NCBI RefSeq assembly: GCF_022695595.1
Contig: NZ_CP074380.1
Location: 6,206,001 to 6,270,000 of the forward strand
Direction: 5' to 3'
Source of the DNA: Streptomyces sp. MST-110588
GTDB lineage: Bacteria; Actinomycetota; Actinomycetes; Streptomycetales; Streptomycetaceae
DNA: 64,000 bases
The notes beneath the pieces were generated by a model that did not search any database, was not told the DNA's origin, and worked only from the letters and a program-made list of their open reading frames with translations. The translations under genes and the position numbers were made by a program. Positions 45,737 to 57,314 of this stretch are shown here, piece by piece; position 1 is the stretch's first letter; the number at the start of each line of letters is the position of its first letter.

Positions 45737-45998
45737 CGAGAGGGGCGATGGGCGCAGCCCTCGCGGCACTCGTACCCGTATCCGCACCCGTGCCCACAGC
45801 ACTCCCGTCCGTACCGCGCATCCGCTCGTACGAGTGAACGCCGCACCCCAACTCCCCGGGAATTCCCCGTCAATCGGCGTCCGCGCCGCCGCCGGGCGAC
45901 CCGTATCGCCATTAGCGTGACCCGCGTCGGCTCATTCACGGCGTCCTTCGTGATGCCACGGCCGTTCGCGGCCACTGACGGGATGAAGGGAAGCAGCG

Positions 45999-47027
45999 AT
46001 GCGGGTCGGAGTACTGACCGGCGGCGGCGACTGCCCCGGTCTCAACGCGGTCATCCGGGGTGTGGTCCGCAAGGGCACCCAGGAGTACGGATACGGATTC
46101 GTCGGCTTCCGGGACGGCTGGCGCGGCCCGCTGGAGGGCCAGACGGTGCCGCTGGACATCCCCGCGGTACGCGGCATCCTGCCCCGCGGCGGCACGATCC
46201 TGGGCTCCTCGCGCACCAACCCCCTCAAGGAGCCGGACGGCGTCCGGCGGATCAAGGACACCCTCGCCAAGCAGGAGGTCGAGGCGCTGATCACGATCGG
46301 CGGCGAGGACACCCTCGGTGTCGCCGCCCGGCTCTCGGGCGAGTACGGCATCCCGTGCGTCGGCGTGCCCAAGACCATCGACAACGACCTGTCCGCCACG
46401 GACTACACCTTCGGCTTCGACACCGCCGTCGGCGTCGCCACCGAGGCCATCGACCGGCTGCACACCACGGCCGAGTCGCACATGCGCGTCCTGGTCGTCG
46501 AGGTCATGGGGCGGCACGCGGGCTGGATCGCCCTGCACTCCGGCCTGGCCGGCGGCGCCAACGTCATCCTCATCCCCGAGCAGCGCTTCGACATCGAGCA
46601 GGTCTGCTCCTGGATCGAGTCCCGCTTCAAGGTCCGCTACGCGCCGATCGTGGTCGTCGCCGAGGGCGCCGTGCCCAAGGACGGCGACCTGGTACTCAAG
46701 CACGGGACCAAGGACTCCTTCGGGCACGTCCGGCTGACCGGCGTGGGCGAGTGGCTGGCCAAGGAGATCGAGAGCCGTACGGGCAAGGAGGCCCGGACCA
46801 CCGTCCTGGGCCACACCCAGCGCGGCGGCACCCCCAGCGCCTTCGACCGCTGGCTGGCCACCCGCTTCGGGCTGCACGCCATCGACGCGGTGCGCGACGG
46901 CGACTACGGGAAGATGGTCGCGCTGCGCGGCACGGACATCGTGCGGGTGCCGCTGGCGGAGGCGACCGCCAAGCTCAAGACCGTCGACCCGAAGCTGTAC
47001 GCGGAAGCCGGGGTCTTCTTCGGCTGA
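45999..47027 (+). CDS. pfkA: 6-phosphofructokinase PfkA (group III)
   Basis: 342 residues from ATG 45999 with AAGGGA upstream. Phosphorylates fructose-6-phosphate. Sequence is GVLTGGGDCPGLNAVIRG, ITIGGEDTLGVAARLS, PKTIDNDLSATDYTFGFDTA, VMGRHAGWIALHSG. At the positions that distinguish donors, this has Asp after GGE (E. coli has Gly in GGDGS) and Lys in PKTIDND (E. coli has Gly), the combination also seen in pyrophosphate-dependent enzymes; several Streptomyces enzymes with such residues are reported to use ATP, so the donor is open. Convergent with trpEG. Confidence 0.94.
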   Translation: MRVGVLTGGGDCPGLNAVIRGVVRKGTQEYGYGFVGFRDGWRGPLEGQTVPLDIPAVRGILPRGGTILGSSRTNPLKEPDGVRRIKDTLAKQEVEALITIGGEDTLGVAARLSGEYGIPCVGVPKTIDNDLSATDYTFGFDTAVGVATEAIDRLHTTAESHMRVLVVEVMGRHAGWIALHSGLAGGANVILIPEQRFDIEQVCSWIESRFKVRYAPIVVVAEGAVPKDGDLVLKHGTKDSFGHVRLTGVGEWLAKEIESRTGKEARTTVLGHTQRGGTPSAFDRWLATRFGLHAIDAVRDGDYGKMVALRGTDIVRVPLAEATAKLKTVDPKLYAEAGVFFG

Positions 47028-47269
47028 CACCCCGGCGTGCCACCGCCCGGCCCGCGAACGGCCGCTCCGCGCCCGGCGCCCGGTACCCGGCCGTGTCGGC
47101 GACAGCGGGAGGCAGTGGGGATCGTCGCTCTCGGCGGGCCGGCGTCGGAAACATGCTGGTCACCTCGCACCGGGCGTACTTCACCAAGGACGCGGCCGGC
47201 CGGATCACCGACGCCACGCACGCGGCGCCGAGGACGGCCCGGCCGGCCGCGTCAACGGCAACTTCCCGG

Positions 47270-49195
47270 TCACACCAGGACAGCGGCCAGCAACTGTGCA
47301 GTGATCCCCGCGCCGTCCAGGGTCAGCACGGACTCCGGGTGGAACTGCACGCCCGCGAAGCCGGGGCCGCGCAGCGCGTGTACCTCGCCGGTCGCCGCGT
47401 CCCGGCTCAGCTCGATCCGGTGCATCGCCAGTTCCGCCACCGCCGCCTCCTCGCAGCGGGCCGTGAAGGTGTTGTAGAAGCCGACCGTCTCCGGGCGGCC
47501 GAAGAAGTCGATGCGCTCCTGCGCGCCCTGGAACGGCACCTCCTTGCGTACGATCTCCAGGCCCAGTTCGGCGGCGATCAGCTCGTGGCCGAGGCAGACG
47601 CCGAGCAGGCCGTGCCGGTGGTCGCGGACCAGCTCCGCCGCCAGCGCGCGCAGCAGGCGCATCTTGGGGTCGGCGGTGTCCGACGGGTTTCCGGGGCCGG
47701 GGCCCAGCACCACCGGCCCTTCATGGGCCGCCACCGCCGCGCGCAGCCCCGGCTCGTCGTACCGGCGCACGGTCACCGTCAGCCCGGAGGTGCGCAGCAG
47801 GTGCGCCAGCATCGCGGTGAAGGTGTCCTCCGCGTCGACCACCAGCGCATGGCCGGACAGTGCCGCCGTCGGCGCGCGCTTGCGCATCCGCAGCCAGAAG
47901 GGGGCGAGGTCCGCGCGCCGGGCGTCCAGGGCGGCGCGCACCCGCGGGTCCTCGGCCAGCCGTGGCCGGTCGACGGCGTCGTCGGTAGGCTCCGGCGCGG
48001 GAAGCACGCCGAGCGCGGTGAGCACCCCGGCGGCCTTGGTGTGGGTCTCGGCGACCTCGCCGCGCGGATCGGAGGCCCGTACGAGCGTGGCGCCGACCGC
48101 GACCCGCAGCCCGCCGTCCGCGTCGATGTCCGCCGTACGGATCAGGATCGGCGAGTCCAGCGTCTGCGCGCCGCCCGCGTCCCGCCCGATCAGCGCCAGC
48201 GCCCCGGCGTAGTAGCCCCGGCCGCCCGCCTCGTGGCGCCCGATGACCCGGCAGGCGTTCTGCACCGGCGAGCCGACCACGGTCGCCGCGAACATCGTCT
48301 CCTTCAGGACCTCGCGCACGTCCAGCGTGGAGCGCCCGCGCAGCTCGTACTCCGTGTGGGCGAGGTGCGCCATCTCCTTGAGCCGCGGCCCGATCACCAC
48401 CCCGCCCTTGTCGCCGACGGTGCACATCATCTTCAGCTCCTCGTCCACGACCATGGACAGCTCCTCCACCTCCTTGCGGTCGCCGAGGAACTCCAGCAGG
48501 TGCTCCGGGCTCGGGCCGTCGGCCGGGTAGCGGTAGGTGCCGCTGATCGGGTTCATCACGACCGTCCCGCCGGCCATCCGTACGTGTACCTCGGGGCTGG
48601 CGCCGACCAGCGTGCGCAGGCCCGGCCGGTGGACGACGTACGTCCAGTACGCGCCGCGCTCACCGGCCAGCAGCCGCCGGAACAGGGCCAGCGCGTCGGC
48701 CGCGCCGAAGCCCGGGACCGTGCCTTGGAAGGTGCGCCGGATGACGAAGTTGGCGCCCTCCCCGGTGCCGATCTCCTCCGCCAGGACCCGCCGGACGATC
48801 CCGGCGTACGCCTCGTCGCAGACGTCGAAGGCGCCGCCCTCGACCCGTACCCCGTGCGCGGGCAGATGCGCCAGCACCTCCTCCAGCGGCAGCTCGTACG
48901 TCTCGCGCGGGCGCAGCACGGCCAGCGGTGTGCCGTCGTCACGGACGTCGAACCCGCGCTCGCGGATCTGCCGGAACGGTACGAGGGCCAGCGCGTCGGT
49001 GGTCGCGGCGGCGCCCTCCGGCACGCCCTCGCCGAGCGGGATGTCGGCCAGCCGCGGCACCTCGGTCACCTCACCGATGAGCACCTCGACGGTGCCGGTG
49101 GCGGGCCGGCCGGGTGTGCGGCGGCGCAGCAGGGCGAACGGCGGGCAGCCGGGGGACAGCAGACGCCGCAGGACGTCGTGCGTGGAGCCGGGCAT
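47270..49195 (-). CDS. trpEG: anthranilate synthase TrpEG (fused, PhzE-like family)
   Basis: 641 residues from ATG 49195 with GAAGGA about 9 nt upstream. N-terminal chorismate-binding domain (residues 1-430): NFVIRRTFQG, VMNPISGTYRYP, VDEELKMMCTVGDKGG, RSTLDVREVLKETMFAATVVGSPV. C-terminal glutamine amidotransferase: nucleophile GVCLGHELIAAELG and GVQFHPESVLTL. Converts chorismate and glutamine to anthranilate (or aminodeoxyisochorismate in phenazine pathways). Preceded by a WWW leader and attenuator hairpin, the design shown for S. venezuelae trpEG (established, memory). trpD lies 26 kb away. Confidence 0.92.
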   Translation of the reverse strand: MPGSTHDVLRRLLSPGCPPFALLRRRTPGRPATGTVEVLIGEVTEVPRLADIPLGEGVPEGAAATTDALALVPFRQIRERGFDVRDDGTPLAVLRPRETYELPLEEVLAHLPAHGVRVEGGAFDVCDEAYAGIVRRVLAEEIGTGEGANFVIRRTFQGTVPGFGAADALALFRRLLAGERGAYWTYVVHRPGLRTLVGASPEVHVRMAGGTVVMNPISGTYRYPADGPSPEHLLEFLGDRKEVEELSMVVDEELKMMCTVGDKGGVVIGPRLKEMAHLAHTEYELRGRSTLDVREVLKETMFAATVVGSPVQNACRVIGRHEAGGRGYYAGALALIGRDAGGAQTLDSPILIRTADIDADGGLRVAVGATLVRASDPRGEVAETHTKAAGVLTALGVLPAPEPTDDAVDRPRLAEDPRVRAALDARRADLAPFWLRMRKRAPTAALSGHALVVDAEDTFTAMLAHLLRTSGLTVTVRRYDEPGLRAAVAAHEGPVVLGPGPGNPSDTADPKMRLLRALAAELVRDHRHGLLGVCLGHELIAAELGLEIVRKEVPFQGAQERIDFFGRPETVGFYNTFTARCEEAAVAELAMHRIELSRDAATGEVHALRGPGFAGVQFHPESVLTLDGAGITAQLLAAVLV

Positions 49196-49216
49196 GTCGG
49201 CGGTTCCTTCCGGTAG

Positions 49217-50893
<1,677 letters not shown>

Positions 50894-50938
50894 CCCGGGG
50901 CCGCAGGTCCGTATGACACGGACGGCGCGCAGGACACC

Positions 50939-50972
50939 AGTGGGGCGCGGATCACAGGATCCGCGCCCCACT
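50939..50972 (+). terminator. strong terminator after aroH
   Basis: 15-bp perfect stem AGTGGGGCGCGGATC (50939-50953) with its complement 50958-50972, ACAG loop. Confidence 0.9.
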
Positions 50973-51000
50973 GCCGTTGTTACGTGCTTACCGCGCCGGG

Positions 51001-51019
51001 TAAGGTAAGGGTAACCTCA
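51001..51019. promoter_or_regulatory. iron box (DmdR/IdeR operator) upstream of bfd
   Basis: TAAGGTAAGGGTAACCTCA matches 15 of 19 positions of the DtxR-family consensus (TTAGGTTAGGCTAACCTAA). About 30 nt before the bfd start. Iron-bound DmdR1/IdeR would repress; thus bfd should be induced in iron shortage. Confidence 0.85.
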
Positions 51020-51049
51020 CCGCGGATCCGGTCGATGGAGGTGACCCGC

Positions 51050-51346
51050 GTGTACGTCTGCTCGTGCTTCGGCATCACGGAGCAGCAGGTTCGCGAGCAC
51101 GCGGACGCCGGTGCCTGCACCCCCCGCCAGATAGCCTCCGCCTGCAAGGCCGGCACCGACTGCGGTGGCTGCGTACGCCGTATACAGGCCCTGCTCGGCC
51201 GGGGTGCCTGCCCGCGGCGCGAGCTGATCGAACAGGGCGCCCCGCAGCCGCTCGGCGCGGACCCCGTCACGGTCCTGTCCGCCGCCGGCGCCGCCCCGGG
51301 CAGTCCGGCAGCCCCGGCAGCGGAAACGCTTCCCGAAGCGGCCTGA
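51050..51346 (+). CDS. bfd: bacterioferritin-associated ferredoxin Bfd
   Basis: 98 residues from GTG 51050 (GGAGG 8 nt upstream). [2Fe-2S] Cys ligands in VCSCFGITE and CGGCVRRIQ, the CxC and CxxC pattern of Bfd. Delivers electrons to bacterioferritin to release stored iron. The C-terminal 40 residues are an Ala/Pro-rich tail. It has an iron box upstream and the bacterioferritin gene convergent downstream, consistent with iron mobilisation. Confidence 0.93.
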   Translation: MYVCSCFGITEQQVREHADAGACTPRQIASACKAGTDCGGCVRRIQALLGRGACPRRELIEQGAPQPLGADPVTVLSAAGAAPGSPAAPAAETLPEAA

Positions 51347-51398
51347 CGGGCGCCCGGCGACGCCTGACGGCGCCAGGGAGAAGTGCCCCGGCCGCCCC

Positions 51399-51875
51399 TC
51401 AGCTCGGCTGCTCGATGTGCTGGGCGATGTACAACGCCTCGCCGAGCTTCTCCACCAGTTCGAGCTGGGTGTCGAGGTAGTCGAGGTGGTGCTCCTCGTC
51501 GGCGAGGATGTCCTCGAAGATGTTGGCCGAGGTGATGTCGTTCTTGGCCCGCATGACCTCGATGCCGCGCTTGAGCCGGTCGATCGCCTCGACCTCGATC
51601 TGCCGGTCCGCCTGGAACATCTCGGTGACGGTCTGGCCGATGCGTACGTGGAAGAGCCGCTGGTAATTGGGCAGCCCTTCCAGGAAGAGAATGCGGTCCG
51701 TCAGTACCTCCGCGTGCTTCATCTCGTCGAAGGACTCGGAGCGGGTGTACTTGGCGAGCTTGGTCCAGCCGAAGTTCTCCTGCATCTTCGCGTGCAGGAA
51801 GTACTGGTTGATCGCGGTCAGCTCGGCGGTCAACTGCTCGTTGAGGAATTCGATGACCTCTGGGTCGCCCTGCAT
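51399..51875 (-). CDS. bfr: bacterioferritin Bfr
   Basis: 158 residues from ATG 51875 with AAGGAG about 10 nt upstream. Four-helix ferritin fold with the diiron ferroxidase ligands: Glu in NEQLTAELTAI, ESFDEMKHAEVLTDRI (Glu, His and the heme Met in DEMKHAE), and DEEHHLDYLDTQ. Stores iron as ferric mineral in a 24-mer with heme between dimers. Convergent to bfd. I saw no clear iron box in its own promoter. Confidence 0.96.
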   Translation of the reverse strand: MQGDPEVIEFLNEQLTAELTAINQYFLHAKMQENFGWTKLAKYTRSESFDEMKHAEVLTDRILFLEGLPNYQRLFHVRIGQTVTEMFQADRQIEVEAIDRLKRGIEVMRAKNDITSANIFEDILADEEHHLDYLDTQLELVEKLGEALYIAQHIEQPS

Positions 51876-52029
51876 GGCAGCGGGCTCCTTCCACGCGAGA
51901 ACTGGGCAGGTGCCGCGCATCCTCGCACCGCTCAGAGAGGCCGTCCAGTAAGTACATGCTTAGTACGAGTTGCCCGAATCTCGACTGCCCTGGTCACAGG
52001 CACCCCTCCCGGTCTGACAACATGGGGGC

Positions 52030-52653
52030 ATGGGTCAGCCGGAAAGCCGCAAAGCGGAGCATCCTCAGCTCCCTCCGGGGCAGCGACTTCAGCGAGGATG
52101 GCCGGTCACGCATTACGGCCCGGTACCGAGGTTCCGCCCCGAGCGCTGGGAGTTCAGGGTTTTCGGCGCGACCGAGGACGGCGGCAAGCACTGCTGGACG
52201 CACGAGGAGTTTTCGGCCCTTCCGTACGCGACCGTCGTGGCCGATATGCACTGCGTCACGAAATTCAGCATGCTGGGCGCCGAATGGGGTGGGGTGCTGA
52301 CCCGGACGATCCTCGGCCTCGCGCCGCCCGCCCCGGACGTCACGCATGTCATGGTCTGGGCCGAATACGGTTTCAGCTCCAACCTCCGGCTCGCGGACTT
52401 CGCCTCCGAGAAGTGCCTCTTCGCCACGCACCGGTCCGGTGAGCCGCTCACCGCGGAGCACGGCTTCCCCGTACGGCTGATCGTGCCGCACCTGTACGCC
52501 TGGAAGGGCCCCAAGTGGGTCCGCGGCATCGAGTACATGACGGCGGACCGCCGCGGCTTCTGGGAGGAGCGCGGCTACCACAACCTCGGCGACCCGTGGC
52601 GCGAGCAGCGCTACTCCTACCAGGAGGAACCGGGCGACGGCCCGGAACTGTGA
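52030..52653 (+). CDS. sulfite oxidase-type molybdopterin oxidoreductase
   Basis: 207 residues from ATG 52030. Carries the oxidoreductase molybdopterin-binding domain: ATVVADMHCVTKFSMLGAEWGG with the molybdenum Cys, VMVWAEYGFSSNLRLADF, and PHLYAWKGPKWVRGIEYM. No signal peptide and no dimerisation domain, so it is a cytosolic YuiH/MsrP-like single-domain protein. Substrate unknown. No clear Shine-Dalgarno. Confidence 0.88.
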   Translation: MGQPESRKAEHPQLPPGQRLQRGWPVTHYGPVPRFRPERWEFRVFGATEDGGKHCWTHEEFSALPYATVVADMHCVTKFSMLGAEWGGVLTRTILGLAPPAPDVTHVMVWAEYGFSSNLRLADFASEKCLFATHRSGEPLTAEHGFPVRLIVPHLYAWKGPKWVRGIEYMTADRRGFWEERGYHNLGDPWREQRYSYQEEPGDGPEL

Positions 52654-52724
52654 GCCTGACGCAGCCCTGCGGGCGGAGCCGGGCCCGGGGCCGTACGCCC
52701 TGAACCCGCCGGCCGCCCGCTGCC

Positions 52725-53624
52725 TCAGTGCCCCCGCAGCTCCTTGAGCCGCGCCACGTCCGCCGCGTGCCCTTCCTTGCCGCCCGGGGTCTCGATCACC
52801 AGCGGCACGCCCTCCGTCGCCGGGTGGCGGAACAGCTCCCCGAAGGGCTCGGCGCCGATGTGCCCGGCGCCGATGTTCTCGTGGCGGTCCTTGTGCGCCC
52901 CGGCCACGTCCTTGGAGTCGTTGGCGTGGATCAGCTTCAGCCGGCCCTCGCCCGCGACCTCCACCAGCTCGTCCAGCAGCCGCTTGGTGCCGCCGGGCGC
53001 CGCCAGGTCGTGTCCCGCGGCGTACGCGTGGCAGGTGTCCAGACAGATGCCGAGCCGGGGATGGCGGTCCAGGGCGTCGAAGTACGGGCCCAGGTCTTCG
53101 GCCAGCGCGCACAGCGACGCGCCCTGCCCGGCCGTCGACTCCAGCAGCAGCCACGGGTCGTCCTGGTGCGTCAGCTCCTCCAGCAGGGGCAGCATCCGCT
53201 CCCGTACCTGCGCCAGCGCCACCTCGCGCGGACGCCCGCCGGTCGCCGATCCCGTGTGCACCACCACGCCCAGCGCGCCGATCTCCCGGCCGCGCCGCAG
53301 CGAATGCCGCAGTGAGTGAACCGACTTCTCCACCGTCTCGGGGTTGTGCGAACCGAAGTTGATCAGATACGGCGCGTGCACGTACGCGGGAACCGAGTCC
53401 TGCGCGCAGGCCGCCCGGAACGCCTCGTCCTGCCGGGGATCGCCGGGCGGCGTCGCCCAGCCACGCGGATTGGCGACGAAGACCTGCACGGCCTCGCCGC
53501 CGATCTCCTGGGCGTAGGGGATGCCGACCTTGGCCAGGCCGCCGGCCACCGGCACGTGGCCGCCGACCGGGTTGCGCTCAGGGGCGCGCCGGGCGGCACG
53601 CTGCTGGGAGGGGGAAGTACTCAC
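52725..53624 (-). CDS. nfo: endonuclease IV (deoxyribonuclease IV) Nfo
   Basis: 299 residues from GTG 53624. AP endonuclease TIM barrel with trinuclear zinc ligands across VHAPYLINFGSHN, LLLESTAGQG, ICLDTCHAYAAGHD, IHANDSKDVAGAHKDRHENIGAGHIG and PLVIETPGG. Cleaves at abasic sites in DNA repair. Downstream of the PASTA kinase gene on the same strand, 136 nt apart. Confidence 0.92.
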   Translation of the reverse strand: MSTSPSQQRAARRAPERNPVGGHVPVAGGLAKVGIPYAQEIGGEAVQVFVANPRGWATPPGDPRQDEAFRAACAQDSVPAYVHAPYLINFGSHNPETVEKSVHSLRHSLRRGREIGALGVVVHTGSATGGRPREVALAQVRERMLPLLEELTHQDDPWLLLESTAGQGASLCALAEDLGPYFDALDRHPRLGICLDTCHAYAAGHDLAAPGGTKRLLDELVEVAGEGRLKLIHANDSKDVAGAHKDRHENIGAGHIGAEPFGELFRHPATEGVPLVIETPGGKEGHAADVARLKELRGH

Positions 53625-53760
53625 TCCACAAGGGTGCCAGGTGCGCGAGCGGTACGGCCGGGGCCGGAGCCCGGACCGTACCGCTCCACGGGCCGTGCAG
53701 CCTTACCGGCCCACCGGTCCCCGGCTTACCGGCTTACTGACCCACCGGCCCCCGGTGGCT

Positions 53761-55920
53761 CTACAGCGCTCCCTTGAGCCGGATCGTGATCGTGCTGCCC
53801 TTCGGCGCCCGGTCGCCGCCCTTGACCGACTGGGTGTCCACCGAGTCCTGGGGGAACAGCCACGGCTTCTTCACCTCCACCGCGAAGCCCGCGGCCATCA
53901 GCTCCCGCTTCGCGTCGTCCACGTTCTTGTCCGTGACGTCGGGGACCGTGACCATCTCCGGGCCCTTGGAGAGGGTGAGGGTGAGGGTGTCGCCCTTGGC
54001 CCCGTCCGTGCCCGGGTCCGGGGACTGCCGGGCGACCGTCCCCTTGTCCTGCGGGGCGAAGACGGGCTCCTCGGCGATCTTCACCTGGAAGCCGGCGGCG
54101 CGCAGCGCGGCCTCGGCGTCCGCCTGCGCACTGCCGGTCACCTTCGGCACCTGCACCTTCGCGCCCCGGCTGACGGTGAGCGCGACGGCGGTGTCCGGCC
54201 GCCGCTTGCTGCCGCCGGGCGGGTCCGTACGGATCACCGAGCCCTTGGCGACCTCGTCGCTGAACTCCTGGGTCTCGGTGCCGAGGACGAACCCGGCGTC
54301 CTTGAGCTTGCGCCGGGCGTCGGCGGCCGGAGTGCCCTCCAGATCCGGAATCCGTACGATCTCCGGCCCCCGGGACAGGACGATGGTGACCGTGCCGGTG
54401 CCACGGATGCGCTTGCCGGTCCCCGGCTTGGTCGACATCACATGGCCGCGCGCCACATTGGGGCTGAAGGCGTGCTCGACCTCGACCTGGAGGCCCTCGT
54501 CGCGCAGCGTCTTCTCGGCCTTCTCCCGGGGCATGTCCAAGACGGCCGGTACGGTCGTGAACTGGCCTGAGCTGATGTACCAGACGCCCGCCCCGACGCC
54601 GAAGACGGCCAGGACGGCGATGAGGACCGCGATCAGCTTGCGCCGTGCCGCGAGGAAGCCCGTACGTCTGCCGGGGCCGCCCGGACCCGCCGGACCGGCG
54701 GCGCCCACCGGACCCGTCGACACGGCCGGACGCAGCCGCGCGGTGTGCTCGGGCGGCGGGCCGGCCGGGGCCACCGCCGGCGGCAGCTCCAGCCTGCTCG
54801 TCCTGTTCAACTGCTCCTCGGCCGGCAGCGGCTGCTGGGGTTGCTGCGGCTGCTGCGGCGCACTGCCACGCGGCAGCACGCTCGTGATGTCCTGCGAGGA
54901 GTCCTGGCCGTGGTCGGCGCGGCCCACGCCCCGGGCCAAGTTTCCGCCCGGACCCTGACCAAGGCTCTGGCTCAGGTCCTGGATCCGGCTCTGCGTGGGG
55001 TCCTCGGGACCGGTGGCGGAAGCTTCCGGCGCCGGCTCCTTGGCCTGCGGCGGCACCGCGTCCAGGTGTTCCTCGCTCAGTTCGGCGCGGGCAGCCCGGA
55101 CCAGCGCGAGCAGCGTCACCGCGTCCTGCGGACGCTGCTGCGGGTCGCGGGCGGTGGCCGCGGCGACCAGGTCGTCCAGTTGCGGCGCCAGCCCCGGCAC
55201 GGCCTGCGAGGGCGGCCGGACGTCCTCGTGCAGCCGCTGGTAGAGGACCTGGGCCGGGCTGCCGCCGGTGTGCGGCTTGCCGCCCGTCAGCATCTCGAAC
55301 AACACCACGCCGCACGCGTACACATCGGCGCGGGTGTCGGCGGTGCCGTACTCGATCTGCTCGGGCGCCAGGTAGGAGACCGTCCCCAGGACCGAGCCGG
55401 TGGAGGCGGTGGTGTGGGTGTCCACGGCGCGTACGAGACCGAAGTCCGCGACCTTGACCCGGCCGTCGTCGCCGATCAGGACGTTCTCCGGCTTCATGTC
55501 GCGGTGCACCAGGCCGGCGAGGTGGGCGGCGCCGAGCGCCGCGAGTATCGGCTCCAGGACGTCCAGCGCGGCGCGCGGCTGGAGGGCGCCGCGCTCGCGC
55601 AGCACGTCGCGCAGCGTGCAGCCGGCCACGTACTCCATCGCCAGGTAGACGTACGTGCCGTCCGTGCCCTGGTCGAAGACGCCCACCACGTTCGGGTGCG
55701 AGAGCCGGGCCACCGACTTGGCCTCACGGATGAAGCGCTCGACGAACGCCTCGTCCGTCGCCAGGGCCGGGTGCATGACCTTCAGGGCGAGCACCCGGTC
55801 CAGGCGGGTGTCCACGGCCCGGTAGACCGTGGCCATGCCCCCGGCGGCCACCCGTGCCTGGACGCGGTACCGGCCGTCGAGCAGTTGCCCCACAAGGGGG
55901 TCCTGAAGGGTCGTGTCCAC
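53761..55920 (-). CDS. Ser/Thr protein kinase with four PASTA domains (PknL/PknB-type)
   Basis: 719 residues from GTG 55920. Kinase domain (1-280): VAAGGMATVYRA loop, ALKVMH Lys, VHRDMKPENVLIG catalytic loop and DFGLVRAVDT. Linker of about 130 residues, rich in Gln/Pro, then a single membrane helix (LIAVLIAVLAVFGVGAGVWYI) and four PASTA repeats of about 66 residues (start TTVPAVL, VRIPDLEG, VQVPKVTG, VTVPDVTD) that bind muropeptides. Controls cell wall and division. TAGACT lies 8 nt before GTG, no Shine-Dalgarno: likely leaderless. Positional match to PknL of M. tuberculosis (Rv2176), whose substrate Rv2175c has a homolog at 60700. Confidence 0.95.
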   Translation of the reverse strand: MDTTLQDPLVGQLLDGRYRVQARVAAGGMATVYRAVDTRLDRVLALKVMHPALATDEAFVERFIREAKSVARLSHPNVVGVFDQGTDGTYVYLAMEYVAGCTLRDVLRERGALQPRAALDVLEPILAALGAAHLAGLVHRDMKPENVLIGDDGRVKVADFGLVRAVDTHTTASTGSVLGTVSYLAPEQIEYGTADTRADVYACGVVLFEMLTGGKPHTGGSPAQVLYQRLHEDVRPPSQAVPGLAPQLDDLVAAATARDPQQRPQDAVTLLALVRAARAELSEEHLDAVPPQAKEPAPEASATGPEDPTQSRIQDLSQSLGQGPGGNLARGVGRADHGQDSSQDITSVLPRGSAPQQPQQPQQPLPAEEQLNRTSRLELPPAVAPAGPPPEHTARLRPAVSTGPVGAAGPAGPGGPGRRTGFLAARRKLIAVLIAVLAVFGVGAGVWYISSGQFTTVPAVLDMPREKAEKTLRDEGLQVEVEHAFSPNVARGHVMSTKPGTGKRIRGTGTVTIVLSRGPEIVRIPDLEGTPAADARRKLKDAGFVLGTETQEFSDEVAKGSVIRTDPPGGSKRRPDTAVALTVSRGAKVQVPKVTGSAQADAEAALRAAGFQVKIAEEPVFAPQDKGTVARQSPDPGTDGAKGDTLTLTLSKGPEMVTVPDVTDKNVDDAKRELMAAGFAVEVKKPWLFPQDSVDTQSVKGGDRAPKGSTITIRLKGAL

Positions 55921-56075
55921 GGCTAAGGAGTCTACGAGCCGTCACCGGCAGCTCGTACGCCCCGCTGCCCCCGGGGCCGTACTGAAGCCGAATGGTGACA
56001 GGAAACCGGTGGTCATGGGTGGGAAACGGGTGGCCCTGGGTGGTCTCGGGCCGAAAACGGATCGTGGGATCGGGA

Positions 56076-56171
56076 CGGACGGTGAGCGCGGGCCCGGCAC
56101 GGAGGGTGAGCGCGGGCCCGGGGCGGTCGGTGAGCGCGGGCCAGGCTCGGACGGTGATCAGGGGCTCAGGG
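56076..56171. repeat. four tandem 24-nt repeats
   Basis: Three near-identical 24-nt units (56076-56099, 56100-56123, 56124-56147) of the form CGGACGGTGAGCGCGGGCCC plus 4, then a diverged fourth (56148-56171). They lie in the 272-bp gap between thiG and the kinase gene. Could be read as an 8-residue repeat on the minus strand, but no start or plausible gene supports that. Confidence 0.8.
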
Positions 56172-56192
56172 GCCCAGGAGCCCAGGTGCACG

Positions 56193-56996
<804 letters not shown>

Positions 56997-57314
56997 TCAG
57001 CCTCCCTGGACCGCGGTGAGGACCTCGACGCGGTCGCCCTCGCCGAGCGGGGTCGCCGGCCACTGGCCGCGCGGTACGACGGTTTCGTTCAGGGCGGCGG
57101 CCACGCCGGTGGGCGCCTGGGTCAGCGTTGCCACGAGGCGGTCGAGGGTGAGGCCGTCGGGAATGCGGCGCGACCGGCCGTTGACGGAGACGGATACGGA
57201 GACGGGGGCCGGGACGGGTTCGGACGCCGGGACGGGCCCGGTCGCGGGGCCGGGAGCGGACGCGGAGGCGGGGGCGGGGGCGGGCCCAGGGGTGGCGGGG
57301 GGAGTGGTGGTCAT
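56997..57314 (-). CDS. thiS: sulfur carrier protein ThiS with N-terminal Pro/Ala extension
   Basis: 105 residues from ATG 57314; the ThiS fold is the last 65 (VSVSVNGRSRRIPDG to EVLTAVQGG), ending in the Gly-Gly that is thiocarboxylated. The first 40 residues are a Pro/Ala/Ser-rich extension absent from most ThiS proteins; no later start is visible, so it may be real. ATGA overlap with thiO. Gives sulfur to ThiG. Confidence 0.93.
   Translation of the reverse strand: MTTTPPATPGPAPAPASASAPGPATGPVPASEPVPAPVSVSVSVNGRSRRIPDGLTLDRLVATLTQAPTGVAAALNETVVPRGQWPATPLGEGDRVEVLTAVQGG

Noticed and set aside
47154..47269. Possible fragment starting MLVTSHRAYFTKDAAGRITD
   Set aside because: It reads like a folded protein for 20 residues but then degrades, has no Shine-Dalgarno and no independent stop near. 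Possibly a gene remnant; too weak to annotate.
45917..49216. 1099-codon plus-strand frame over pfkA and trpEG
   Set aside because: Frame-shadow of pfkA then antisense of trpEG, with no recognisable domain.
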